DNA of 64,000 bases from the NCBI GenBank assembly GCA_023432225.1, contig JAEYUW010000033.1:1-64000 (forward strand), in the 5' to 3' direction. The translations under genes and the position numbers were made by a program. The DNA comes from Verrucomicrobiota bacterium. Lineage in GTDB: Bacteria > Verrucomicrobiota > Verrucomicrobiia > Opitutales > Opitutaceae. Below the pieces are notes generated by a model. That model made no database searches and had not been told where the DNA came from. It saw only the letters and a program-made list of their open reading frames with translations. Position 1 is the stretch's first letter; every line of letters begins with the position of its first letter. Shown here piece after piece: positions 25,998 through 35,700 of the stretch.

Positions 25998-26471
25998 TCA
26001 CGCCGCCAGCGGGCGCAGCGTCGCCGGCACCAGTTCGGAGAAAACCGACGGCTTCCGGCCCGCCGGCAAGCGGCGGCGCACGGGCGCGGGCTTGGGTCCG
26101 AGCGCGACGCTCAGGCGCTGCATCAGCAGCTCGATCCGTTGCGCGGAGATTTTCCAATCCGCACCGGTGGGATGATACCATTCAAATCCGAATGAGACGC
26201 TGCCGTGCCCCGCGCCGTAGCTGACCACGGGATGCCCTTCCACGGCCATTTCGTGAAACAGTTCGATGCCGCTGGCGAGCAGCCGGTCTTCGGCGACCGA
26301 GATGAAGCATTTCACCTGCTGGCCGTGAGGACGGCCGGCGAGCGAGAGGCGAAATTCGCCCTCGTCGCCCGAGTGGACGAGTTCGTCGTAATCCTCGCGC
26401 GTGCGCAGTCCAAGGAGCGCGAGCGCGGAGCGGCATTCGATGAGCGGGGTGCGGAGTGTGATCGTGGTCAT
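25998..26471 (-). CDS. Conserved protein of unknown function
   Basis: A 157-residue soluble protein with regular alternation of strands and helices: PLIECRSALALLGLRTREDY, VKCFISVAEDRLLASGIELF, YGAGHGSVSFGFEWYHPTG. It ends in a Pro/Arg-rich tail. No domain was recognised. Codon use matches the host. Upstream on the minus strand lies a CTACCC-GCCA-GGGTAG palindrome (26496-26511), about 25 bp before the ATG, which could be an operator. Confidence 0.6.
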   Translation of the reverse strand: MTTITLRTPLIECRSALALLGLRTREDYDELVHSGDEGEFRLSLAGRPHGQQVKCFISVAEDRLLASGIELFHEMAVEGHPVVSYGAGHGSVSFGFEWYHPTGADWKISAQRIELLMQRLSVALGPKPAPVRRRLPAGRKPSVFSELVPATLRPLAA

Positions 26472-26792
26472 GGCAGTGATGATGATGCCGCCACTCTACC
26501 CGCCAGGGTAGGACATGGGCCGTCCCACCCCTGCCACGGCCAAAAATTTTCCACTCCGCACGGCAAGTGCCGCCGCGGAAATCCTCCGATGCCGGCTTGA
26601 GCGTATCCCGCGCTGTCGCCGAAGTGATCGGCCAGCGCGACACGACGCCTCGCCCTCCATCGCACGTCCCACGTCCGCCAGGAGACGCCCCAGGTGGGCG
26701 TCGGTATCGCTACCGACGCCGGTCGCCGCTGTCCCAGCGGCGACCACCTTTAGGCGTGATATTCGTCAGTCATCCGACTGCACGAAGCCAAC
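26472..26792. other. Intergenic gap with paired hairpins
   Basis: No gene is visible in these 321 bp. They hold the small palindrome at 26496-26511 next to the 157-residue gene's start and the paired hairpin element at 26692-26750. Confidence 0.6.
26692..26750. repeat. Paired hairpins bounded by AGGTGG/CCACCT
   Basis: Two perfect 10-bp stems lie side by side: GGCGTCGGTA (26697) to TACCGACGCC (26720), and GGTCGCCGCT (26721) to AGCGGCGACC (26745). They are enclosed by AGGTGG on the left and ACCACCT on the right. The arrangement is like the GTAG-type pairs but with a different flank. Confidence 0.8.
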
Positions 26793-28814
26793 TCAGAACT
26801 CGAACCGCACCCCCGCCATCACGTCACGACCGGGCAGCGGCGCGATGTCTTTCAGGAACGACGTGTGCACGCGCGCGGTGACGTCGGTCAGGTTCGTGCC
26901 GCGCGCGAAAAATTCGCCGCGCACGCCACCCAGAGCGAACCGGCGCACAATCGCGGCATTCAGCAGCCCGTAGCCGGCAGTCGCCGTCTCGTTCGCCGCC
27001 AATCGCTCCTGCCGCGCCGCCGTCCGCCACTCGGTCGTGAGCGTCCAGTCGCCGACGCGCCAGTCCAGCGCCGTGCCGAAGCGCGCGGGCGGGATGCGCG
27101 GCAACGGCGTGCGCGTATCGAGATTGTCCGCGCGCACCGTGTCCGCGGTGAAGCGCACGTCGACGCCCGAGCGCTTCGTCTCGCGCAGATGCGCCGTCAC
27201 TTCCAGTTCCGCACCGTAGAACCGCGCCGCGCCCTGACGGAATTCGTAGATCGGCAGACCGGAATCCGCGTCCGTCGCACCCGTCGCTTCTTCGAAGATG
27301 AATCCGTCGAAACGGTTCACGAATGCCGTCAGCGCGCCCGACCAGGAGCCCACGCGCTTGCGCAACGTGAGATCCGCGCCGCGCACCTTCTCCGCGCGCA
27401 GCGCCGGATCGCCGATTTCGAACGCCCCTGTGCCGGCGTGCGGTCCCGCGACAAACAGTTCCTGCGCGTTCGGCGCGCGCTCACTGTTGGTCAGCGACAG
27501 CGCCAGCGAGTAATCCTGCGGCAGCTTCCACACCGCGCCGGCCGAGAACGCCGCGAGCGTGTCGCGCCGCGCGGTGAACGTCGTATCCGCGCGAGGCTTC
27601 AGTTGCTGCTGTTCGACGCGTGCGCCCAATTCCCAAGTGACCGTCGGTCGCACGATCTCTTCGTAAACGAAGATCGCACGGTTCGTCGTCAGCGAGGCCG
27701 GCAAAATCGCCTCTTCGCCTTCGGTCGAGAAATCACTGCGCGCGGCCTGCAAGCCGATCGCGCCCGTCACCGGACCGATCGCCGCGTGCATGAGCTCCAG
27801 CCGCCCTTCGTAGCCGCGATTCTTGAACACGGTGCCAATCTGATCGCCCTCGAACTCGGTGTGCTGGTAACGCGAGAGCCCCAGCTGGAAGCGCGCCGCG
27901 CGCAACCAGTCGGTCGGGTGCATCGCCTCGCCGTGGAAATCCCAGCGGCGCTGCCGCAAATCGATCGTCACGTCGGGCTCGGCCACCGTGCCGTAGCGCG
28001 AACCGACGCCGTTGTAGGAGACGCCGAAATGGCCGGCGTCGCCGAAGAACCGCGTGAGGCCGGCACCCGCACCCTGTCCTTCCGCGGCGCTGTTCACCAG
28101 CGTGCCGTGCGCCACGGGCTCGCCGGCGGCAAGGAGCTCGGCGCGCTTGTCATCGGTCGCAGCGTAACCGGGAATCGCGACGTCCTCGGAGCGGCGCTTG
28201 AAGCCGTCGAGCCGCCACGCCCACTCGCCCGCCGCGCCGGTCAACACCGCCGCGCCCGCGCGTTCGTCGGCTGCGGAGCCGTAGCGCGTCTCGAGGCGCC
28301 CGCTGAACGCCCGCGCCGGTTTTTCCTCGGGAATACGCGCATCGACGACGTTGACGATGCCGCCGACCGCCGAGCCGCCATAAAGCAGCGCGGCCGGACC
28401 GCGCACGAGTTCGATGCGATCGACGAGCAGCGGATCGAGGCTCACGGCATGATCCGGGCTGACCACGGACGCATCCATGGTGCCCACACCGCCCGCCAGC
28501 ACGCGGATGCGATCGCTGCCCATGCCGCGAATCACCGGCCGCGACGCACTCGGGCCAAAATACGTCGAGGAAACACCGGGCTGTTGCGCGAGTGTTTCGC
28601 CGAGCGAGAGCTGCTTCGCGAGATCAAGCCGCGGTCCACCGATGACCGCAGCCGGTTGCGCAATTTCATCCACGGCCCGGCTGAGCGGACTCGCGGTGAC
28701 GACAAACTCGTCGAGTTTGATCTTGGGCTCCGTCGCCATATCGGCGGGAGCAATTTGGGCGGACGCGACCAGCGCGCCGCCGCAGAGAACGGAGATAGAA
28801 AGAAAAATTTTCAT
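26793..28814 (-). CDS. TonB-dependent outer membrane receptor
   Basis: A 673-residue outer membrane receptor. The signal peptide (MKIFLSISVLCGGALVASA) is followed by a TonB-box-like stretch (LDEFVVTASPLSRAVDE). The plug has LGETLAQQPGVSSTYFGPSA, RPVIRGMGSDRIRVLAGG and RIELVRGPAALLYGGSAVGG. The barrel runs to the final MAGVRFEF with the terminal phenylalanine. The plug resembles receptors for metals such as zinc or copper. The upstream gene on the same strand is a small His/Asp-rich protein, which supports metal uptake, but the substrate is inference. ATG 28814 gives the clean signal peptide; the longer start adds basic non-signal residues. Confidence 0.93.
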   Translation of the reverse strand: MKIFLSISVLCGGALVASAQIAPADMATEPKIKLDEFVVTASPLSRAVDEIAQPAAVIGGPRLDLAKQLSLGETLAQQPGVSSTYFGPSASRPVIRGMGSDRIRVLAGGVGTMDASVVSPDHAVSLDPLLVDRIELVRGPAALLYGGSAVGGIVNVVDARIPEEKPARAFSGRLETRYGSAADERAGAAVLTGAAGEWAWRLDGFKRRSEDVAIPGYAATDDKRAELLAAGEPVAHGTLVNSAAEGQGAGAGLTRFFGDAGHFGVSYNGVGSRYGTVAEPDVTIDLRQRRWDFHGEAMHPTDWLRAARFQLGLSRYQHTEFEGDQIGTVFKNRGYEGRLELMHAAIGPVTGAIGLQAARSDFSTEGEEAILPASLTTNRAIFVYEEIVRPTVTWELGARVEQQQLKPRADTTFTARRDTLAAFSAGAVWKLPQDYSLALSLTNSERAPNAQELFVAGPHAGTGAFEIGDPALRAEKVRGADLTLRKRVGSWSGALTAFVNRFDGFIFEEATGATDADSGLPIYEFRQGAARFYGAELEVTAHLRETKRSGVDVRFTADTVRADNLDTRTPLPRIPPARFGTALDWRVGDWTLTTEWRTAARQERLAANETATAGYGLLNAAIVRRFALGGVRGEFFARGTNLTDVTARVHTSFLKDIAPLPGRDVMAGVRFEF

Positions 28815-28921
28815 GCTGAACGAACGTAGCGCCGCACGCGGACACGCCGCGCGACGGCAGGAGGAAACCAACGACGAACAGCGGCGCGCTCACTCGAGCG
28901 CCCGCGTTGCGAGAGCGTTGT

Positions 28922-29260
28922 TCAGCGCACCGGCGGCCCGCAGGCCGGTCGGTGCAGGTAGTGCGGCTGCGCCCATGCGTGCGTGCGCGGTGCCGCGACG
29001 CAGCCGATTTCGCGCGCATCGGCGACGCGGTGCAGCTCCGGCGCCGGGTCGAGCGTCTCGACACCGTGCGCAAAGAGCGTCACGGCGCACTGGTGCGCGT
29101 GGTCGCCGTGGTCCGCTCCATGATCGTCGTCGTGGTGGAGCGCGCCGTGCAGGGTGGGACTGACCGCCAGCACGCCGAGCGCCCACACGGTCACCGCCAG
29201 CACAGCCGCCAGCCAGCGCGTGAAGCGCGGCGGAGCGACGGGAGCGGGCGGGCAGGACAT
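28922..29260 (-). CDS. Small His-rich membrane-associated protein (DUF2946-like)
   Basis: A 112-residue protein with one hydrophobic segment (WLAAVLAVTVWALGVLAV) followed by a metal-binding-like cluster HHDDDHGADHGDHAHQC and two later cysteines. It resembles DUF2946-type small proteins, which often neighbour TonB-dependent metal receptors. It lies 107 bp upstream of the receptor gene on the same strand, so they are probably one unit. It could bind or sense a transition metal in the periplasm. That role is inference. Confidence 0.7.
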   Translation of the reverse strand: MSCPPAPVAPPRFTRWLAAVLAVTVWALGVLAVSPTLHGALHHDDDHGADHGDHAHQCAVTLFAHGVETLDPAPELHRVADAREIGCVAAPRTHAWAQPHYLHRPACGPPVR

Positions 29261-29416
29261 GCGCGCAACGTTGGCGCGGCGGGGATTTCGTCAAGCCTGC
29301 CGTAATCTGCCTGAGCGCGCCGTGTGTCATTTTGGCCGCGGAGGTATCCGGGAAAGACCGGAACGCGCCCGCGGTTAACCGGTTGAGTTTTCACGCGACG
29401 CCCGCACTCTGCCCGG

Positions 29417-30154
29417 ATGCTCCAGCGTTCTGTTCTGCCGGCGGTGCTCGCCGGCCTTACCCTCGTCCTCGCCAGTTGCGTCAATCCTCCGTCGCGCGCC
29501 CCGCAGCGCGGCGACTCTGCGCCGACGCTGCCTCCCGCGGCGGCGGTCGTCACACCCGCGGCGACGGCCGAGCCCTACAATCTCTACCTGCTCAAGCAGG
29601 AGCTCAAAGCCTACATCGACGAGGGTCGCTATGAAGCCGGCCTCGCCGCCGTCGCCGCCGACGCGAAAGCCTGGGTCGAACAGCGCGCCGCGCAACCGGG
29701 CGAGAAACTCGCCATGGTCTTCGATCTCGATGAGACGCTGCTCTCGAATCTGCACCACATGCGCGCGATGGATTTCGGTTACGTGCCGCAGCTCTGGGAT
29801 GAGTGGGTCGCGGCCGCCGACGCAACCATCATCGCCCCCGTGCGCGAAGTCTATCTCGCCGCCCGCGCGAAGAACGTCGCCGTCATTTTCATCACCGGCC
29901 GCAAAACCACCGATCAGCCCGGCACGGAAAGCAATCTGCGCGCCGTCGGCCTGGGCGGTTACACGCGCGTCTTCTACAAACCTAACGGCTATCCGTCCAC
30001 GAGCGAGCACTTCAAAACCGCGACCCGCAAGAAGCTCGTCGAAGAGGACGGCTATACAATCATCGCCAATATCGGCGATCAGGCCAGCGACCTCGCCGGC
30101 GGCTACGCGGAGCGCACGTTCAAACTTCCCAATCCGTTCTACATCGCAAAGTGA
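29417..30154 (+). CDS. Lipoprotein acid phosphatase (HAD subfamily IIIB, e(P4)-like)
   Basis: A 245-residue exported phosphatase. The lipobox LASC places the acylated cysteine at C21. The HAD motifs are VFDLDETLL (D103 nucleophile, D105), FITGRKTT (motif II), a lysine in ATRKKLVEE (motif III) and NIGDQASDL (motif IV acidic residues). The family includes bacterial class B/C acid phosphatases that free phosphate or nucleosides from nucleotides at the cell surface. No neighbours suggest a specific pathway. Confidence 0.92.
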   Translation: MLQRSVLPAVLAGLTLVLASCVNPPSRAPQRGDSAPTLPPAAAVVTPAATAEPYNLYLLKQELKAYIDEGRYEAGLAAVAADAKAWVEQRAAQPGEKLAMVFDLDETLLSNLHHMRAMDFGYVPQLWDEWVAAADATIIAPVREVYLAARAKNVAVIFITGRKTTDQPGTESNLRAVGLGGYTRVFYKPNGYPSTSEHFKTATRKKLVEEDGYTIIANIGDQASDLAGGYAERTFKLPNPFYIAK

Positions 30155-30334
30155 GGCGGCGCGCCCGCTGGCCCCGGTGACAAATTCCGCCTTTCCGACC
30201 ACTCGCGCGCTGTCCCTATCCGCTCGCACGAACCATGCGCGGTGAGGTCAATGCACCGACCCTCGCACGCGTCATGACCGCAGCGAACCGAGCTTAGCAA
30301 TCTGTCCGCGGTCCTCCGCTCTTCGTCCTCTGCG

Positions 30335-32629
30335 ATGCCTCTTTACGCTCTCACGATCTTCCTCGGTGCGTTTCTGCTGTTCCTGGTGCAGCCGCTCATC
30401 GGCAAATACATCCTGCCGTGGTTCGGCGGCGGTCCGGGCGTGTGGACGACGTGCTTGCTGTTCTTCCAGATGCTGCTGCTCGGCGGCTACGCTTATGCGC
30501 ATTTCACGTCGACCCGGCTGAAACCGCGCACGCAGGCGATCACGCATCTCGTGCTGCTCGTGCTCTCGCTCGCGTGGCTGCCGATCATTCCGGATGTGGA
30601 TTGGAAACCGGCGGCCGGTGATGAACCCACGCGCCGGATTTTGCTGCTGCTGACCGCAACGCTCGGCCTGCCGTATCTGTTGCTCTCCGCCACCGGGCCG
30701 CTGCTCCAACGCTGGTTCAGCCTCACGCATCCCAACCAGTCGCCCTATCGTCTCTACGCGCTCTCGAATGTCGGGTCGCTGCTCGCGCTGCTGGGCTACC
30801 CGTTTGTGATCGAGCCGCTGTTGCCCCGTTCGGTGCAGGCGTGGAGCTGGTCGGTCGCGCTCGTGATTTTCGCCACATTGTGCGGCGTGTGTGCGTGGCG
30901 CATCCGCCGCGCCGATCCCGCGGTGCCGGTCGAGCCCGCGGCGCCCGCGCCGGGTGGCGCCGACGCCGGCACTCCGGCGGCAAATGACCGTCCGAGTGGA
31001 CTCGCCCGTTTCTTCTGGCTGACGCTGCCCGCCGTGGCCTCGGTGCTGCTCGTCGCGACCACGAGCAAGCTGTGCGTCGACGTCGCGGTGATTCCGTTTT
31101 TGTGGGTGCTGCCGCTCGCGCTGTATCTGCTCTCGTTCATCGTCTGCTTCGACCACCCGCGCTGGTATGCGCGCGGCGTGTTCGCGGCGCTCTTCGTCGT
31201 GGCGTGCGTCGCGATCGGCTACTTCATCTCGAGCGGCCTGCACGCGCCGATCGCGCAGCAAATCGTCGCCTACAGCGCGGCGCTGTTCATCGCCTGCATG
31301 ATCTGCCACGGCGAAGTTTATCGTCTGCGCCCGGCTCCGCGGCACCTCACGAGCTTCTATTTGCACCTCTCCATCGGCGGCGCGCTCGGTGGCTTCTTCG
31401 TGGCGGTCGTGGCACCGCTCGTCTTCAACGACTATTATGAACTTCACCTCGGCTATTGGGCGCTGGCGTATTTGTTCGCCTCCATTTGCCTCGTGCAACA
31501 CAGCCGCTCGATCGCGCTCGGCACCGGCGCCGGGACGTTGATCGGTGTGACGCTGCTTCCGCTCTTCTTCCTCGGCCATGCCACCGAGACCGGCCTGCTC
31601 GCGCAGCTGAAGAACTACTACGCCACCTATCACGCATTCTACGTCGAGTATCGCTGGTGGGCGGCCGGTGTGCTGATCGTGCTGGTGTGGTCGCTGCGTG
31701 GCGCGCTGCGGGCGCGCGGCGACGAGTGGCGCCTGCGTTTCGCTTTCCTGCCGCTCGGACTCACCGCGATGCTCGGAGCCATCTTCTTCATCCAGATCAC
31801 CGGCACGAACACCGGCATGATCGAGTCCTCGCGCAATTTCTACGGCACGCTGAAAGTGCGCCCCTACGGTGAGCCCCAGTCCGTCTCCTACAGCTACCTG
31901 CTCAGCCACGGCATCACGACGCACGGCCTGCAATTCGCCCGCCCGCCCTACAACACGTGGGCCACGACCTACTACGGCCCGCAGAGCGGTATCGGGCTCG
32001 TGCTCGAGCACACGCCACCGACGACCGGCGGCCGCAAACTCGGCTTCGTCGGCCTCGGCGCCGGCACGCTCGCAGCCTACGGTAGGCCGGGCGACCAGCT
32101 GCACATCTACGAGATCAACTCCGCGGTCCTGCGTTTGGCCCGGGAGCGTTTCACCTTCCTGACCCAAACCGCCGCCGACGTGAAGATCGTCCTGGGCGAC
32201 GCGCGCCTGTCGATGGAGGACGAACTCGCCCACGATGCGCCCCAACATTTCGACGTGCTCGCCCTCGATGCGTTCAGCAGCGACGCGATCCCGATCCACC
32301 TGCTCACCGAAGAGGCCTTCGACGTTTACCTGAAGCACCTCAAACCCGACGGCGTGATCGCGGTGCACATCTCGAATCGCTACCTTGATCTGCGCCCCGT
32401 CGTCGAAGGGCTCGCGAAACGCTATCATCTGAACCTCGTCACGATCTCCGATAACCCGAAGGACGAGGACTGGTGGCTCTACCGCACGACTTGGTGCCTG
32501 CTCAGCCGCGACCCGCAGAAATTCGCCAGCAATGAATTCCAGGACGCGGCGGACGAGCCGTCCGACGAAACCGCCGCGACCATCCTCTGGACCGACGACC
32601 GCGCGAGCCTCGCAGGCGTCCTGCGCTAG
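30335..32629 (+). CDS. Membrane-fused spermidine synthase homologue
   Basis: A 764-residue fusion. The N-terminal half (about 1-490) has 12 or more membrane segments similar to MFS-like proteins (FLVQPLIGKYILPWFGG is the family start). The C-terminal half (about 540-740) is a spermidine synthase-like Rossmann domain with FVGLGAGTLAAYGRPGD, IYEINSAVLRLARERF and LALDAFSSDAIPIHLLTEEA. Such fusions are common in bacteria, but their substrate is not established. Aminopropyl transfer is not assured because the substrate-binding residues differ. The gene stands alone on the plus strand. Confidence 0.9.
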   Translation: MPLYALTIFLGAFLLFLVQPLIGKYILPWFGGGPGVWTTCLLFFQMLLLGGYAYAHFTSTRLKPRTQAITHLVLLVLSLAWLPIIPDVDWKPAAGDEPTRRILLLLTATLGLPYLLLSATGPLLQRWFSLTHPNQSPYRLYALSNVGSLLALLGYPFVIEPLLPRSVQAWSWSVALVIFATLCGVCAWRIRRADPAVPVEPAAPAPGGADAGTPAANDRPSGLARFFWLTLPAVASVLLVATTSKLCVDVAVIPFLWVLPLALYLLSFIVCFDHPRWYARGVFAALFVVACVAIGYFISSGLHAPIAQQIVAYSAALFIACMICHGEVYRLRPAPRHLTSFYLHLSIGGALGGFFVAVVAPLVFNDYYELHLGYWALAYLFASICLVQHSRSIALGTGAGTLIGVTLLPLFFLGHATETGLLAQLKNYYATYHAFYVEYRWWAAGVLIVLVWSLRGALRARGDEWRLRFAFLPLGLTAMLGAIFFIQITGTNTGMIESSRNFYGTLKVRPYGEPQSVSYSYLLSHGITTHGLQFARPPYNTWATTYYGPQSGIGLVLEHTPPTTGGRKLGFVGLGAGTLAAYGRPGDQLHIYEINSAVLRLARERFTFLTQTAADVKIVLGDARLSMEDELAHDAPQHFDVLALDAFSSDAIPIHLLTEEAFDVYLKHLKPDGVIAVHISNRYLDLRPVVEGLAKRYHLNLVTISDNPKDEDWWLYRTTWCLLSRDPQKFASNEFQDAADEPSDETAATILWTDDRASLAGVLR

Positions 32630-32690
32630 CGTCGGATTGCCAGCCCAATGTGCAGCGCAGGCCGCGCAACGCCCCGGCGAAATGTGCGGC

Positions 32691-32706
32691 TAGGTAGAAA
32701 CACCTA
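32691..32706 (+). promoter_or_regulatory. Possible operator upstream of the large hybrid kinase
   Basis: TAGGT-AGAAAC-ACCTA, a palindrome with 5-bp arms, sits about 50 bp before the ATG of the 1311-residue kinase in an AT-richer promoter-like stretch. A response-regulator binding site is possible. The evidence is only the symmetry. Confidence 0.35.
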
Positions 32707-32754
32707 TTTCTCATTGCTAAACGCAATATCCGCTCCGTAACGTCCCGGCGATTA

Positions 32755-35700
32755 ATGTCGAAGGGCACCTCGACCACCCTGCTGCGCAACCTCCACCTGC
32801 TCCCGTTCTTCGCGGTGGCCGTTCTGGGAGCGCTTGCGCTGATCGGTTGGTGGACGAACCAAGTCAACTGGGTGCAACCGCGCGCCTATGACGTCCCGCT
32901 GCCCGCGAACGCGGCGTTCTGTTTCCTCGCACTCGGTCTGACGCCGCTGCTCTGCACCCTGCTGCCCGGTCGACGCGTTTCGGCTGTCCCCGCCTTTGCG
33001 GCGACGGCACTGGCGATCCTGGCCCTGCTCAGCGCGCAACTGCACTGGTGGCCCGGCGTCGCGGATCTGTTGGTGCGCCACGATCAACTGATCGAGGGTG
33101 CCGGTATCGGTCGCATCCCCACGCTGATGGCTGGCATGTTGGTCGCCGCCGGCGCCTTGCTGGCATGGTTGGCCAGCGAACACACGGACCCGCGCCGCCC
33201 GCTGCTGCTCGCCCTCGTGGGCTCACTGGCCTGCGCCTACGGCTTCACCGCCGTGCTCTCGAGTCGCATCGGCCTGTCGCGGCTGGATTTTTGGATCAAC
33301 CACGCGCAGATCGGCCCCCAAGCCGCCATCGCGCTTCAACTCCTCGGCGTGGCCCTCGTGCTGCTCGCCGCGCGCGACGCCGCCGACACCGCGGGTGAGA
33401 GCGGCCCGCGCTGGTTGTGGCTGCCCGTCGTCACCGTCAGCACGACGATCACGATCCTCTTCTGGGTTTCGTTGCGCGAGCGCGAGATCGCCTATCTCAA
33501 CAACACCACCCAGCTCACGCTCAACACCGTCGCGTCCGCCTTCAAGGCCGAGACGGAAGTCCAGATCAACAATCTCCGCCGCATGGCCGAACGCTGGACC
33601 GACTCCGGCGGCACGCCGCTCGCCAGCTGGGAAAAGGACGCCCGCGCCCACGCCCAGGATTTCCCCGCGTATCGCTCGATCAGCTGGGTCGACGCCAATT
33701 TCCGCACCCGCTGGTTCTGGCCCCGCGAGGGCAACGAAGACGCCGCCTCCTTCGACCACCGCCAGGATCCGCTCCGCCTCCACGCACTCACCTCCGCCCG
33801 CGAGACGTTGGCCTTCGCCCTCGCCGCGCCGATCGTCTCGCCCGTGCAGCCGCCGTCGCTCGCGGTCTACGCCACCGTGCTCAGCAACGGCACCTTCGAC
33901 GGCTTCATCGTCGGCGAGATGACGCTACCAAAACTCTTCGACGCAATTGACGACCGCCTGAATCTTTCGTCCCGCTACGAATTCGACGCGCGCTTCATCA
34001 ATTCCCACGCCGCGGATCCGAAGGCGCGCGACGTGGCGGTCTTCCATTCCGCCGATCGCGAGACCGGAGCCAACGAACGCCTCCGCCAATCCGCCACCTT
34101 CAACCTCCTCGGCCAGCGCGTCGTGCTCGAACTCGTGCCCCGCCCCGAGTTCATCGCGCCGAACCGCCAGTTTCTCCCCGAGGTCGCGCTGCTCTCCGGC
34201 CTCGGCGTCTCCGTGCTGCTCGGCCTCGTCGTCAACCTCGCGCAATCCGCCCGCAACCGCCAGCGCGCCGCCGAGAGCACCTCCGAGCAACTGCGCTCCG
34301 AAAACGAGGAACGCCGCCGCATCGAAGCCCGCCTCAAGGTCACCGACGAACGCCTGAACCTCGCGCTCGAAGCCACGCACATCGGCGTTATCGAATGGAA
34401 TCTCAACGACGGCCGCGCGATCTACAGCACGGGTTTCTGGACCTCACTCGGCTACGACGCCGCGTTCATGCCCGCGATGCAGGAGACGCTGCTCAAGCTG
34501 ATCCATCCCGACGACCTGAAGGGTTACCACGCCTCGCTCGACGCCCACCTCGGCGGCAAAGCCGACCTCTTCGAGTGCGAGTTCCGCATCAGGCATCAGA
34601 ACGGCGAGTGGCAATGGCTCGCGCTCCGCGCCAAATGCGTCGGCACCGACCGCATCGGCCGCCCGCTGCGCATGGCCGGCACGTGTCAAAACATCACGTC
34701 CCGCAAACACCAGCAGGAAGCCCTCCGCGCCTCGCAAGCCGCCACGCGCAAACTCTCGCTCGTCGCCAGCCGCACCGACAACGCCGTCGTCATCACGCGC
34801 GCCGACGGCCGCGTCGAGTGGGTCAACGAGAGCTTCAGCCGCCTCGCCGAGCACACGCTCGAGGACATCGGCGGCCGGCCGTTCGTCGAATTGCTCTCGA
34901 GCCCCGAGGACGACCTCACGGCCGTCGAACGCGTCACGCGCGCCTTCGCCCGCCGCGAAGCGATGACGACCGACGTCATCCACCACGCCCGCAGCGGCCG
35001 GCGTTACCACGTGCACTTGGAGCTCCAGCCCGTCCTCAACGACGAGGGCGCGGTGGAGAACTTCATCGTCATCGAGACCGACATCACCTCGCGCGTCGAA
35101 GTCGAGCAACAGCTCCGCCGCGCCAAGGCCGAAGCCGACTCCGCCTCGCGCGCGAAGTCCGAGTTCCTCGCCTCGATGTCGCACGAAATCCGCACCCCGA
35201 TGAACGGCGTCATCGGCATGACCAGCCTGCTGATGGAGACGCCGCTCACGCCCGAGCAGCGAGATTACGTGCAGACCATCCGCACCTCCGGCGACGCGCT
35301 GCTCTCGATCATCAACGAGATTCTCGACTTCTCGAAGATCGAGTCCGGCCGCATGGAGTTGGAACGCCACCCGTTCGAACTGTCGCAATGCGTCGAGGAA
35401 ACCATCGACATCTTCGCGCTGCAGGCTGCGGCCAAGGGCATCGAACTCGCCTACGTCATCGATGCCGCGGTGCCCGCGTGGATCGTCGGCGACATCACGC
35501 GCCTGCGCCAGGTGCTCGTCAATCTGGTCAACAACGCCGTCAAGTTCACGCCCAGCGGTTTCATCACGATCGAAGTCACGCTCGGCGCACCGACGGACGA
35601 AACCACCGGCGCGTGCCTCGTGGACTTTGCCGTGACCGACACCGGCATCGGCATCCCCGCCGACCGCCAGAGCGCGCTCTTCAAGCCGTTCAGCCAGGTC

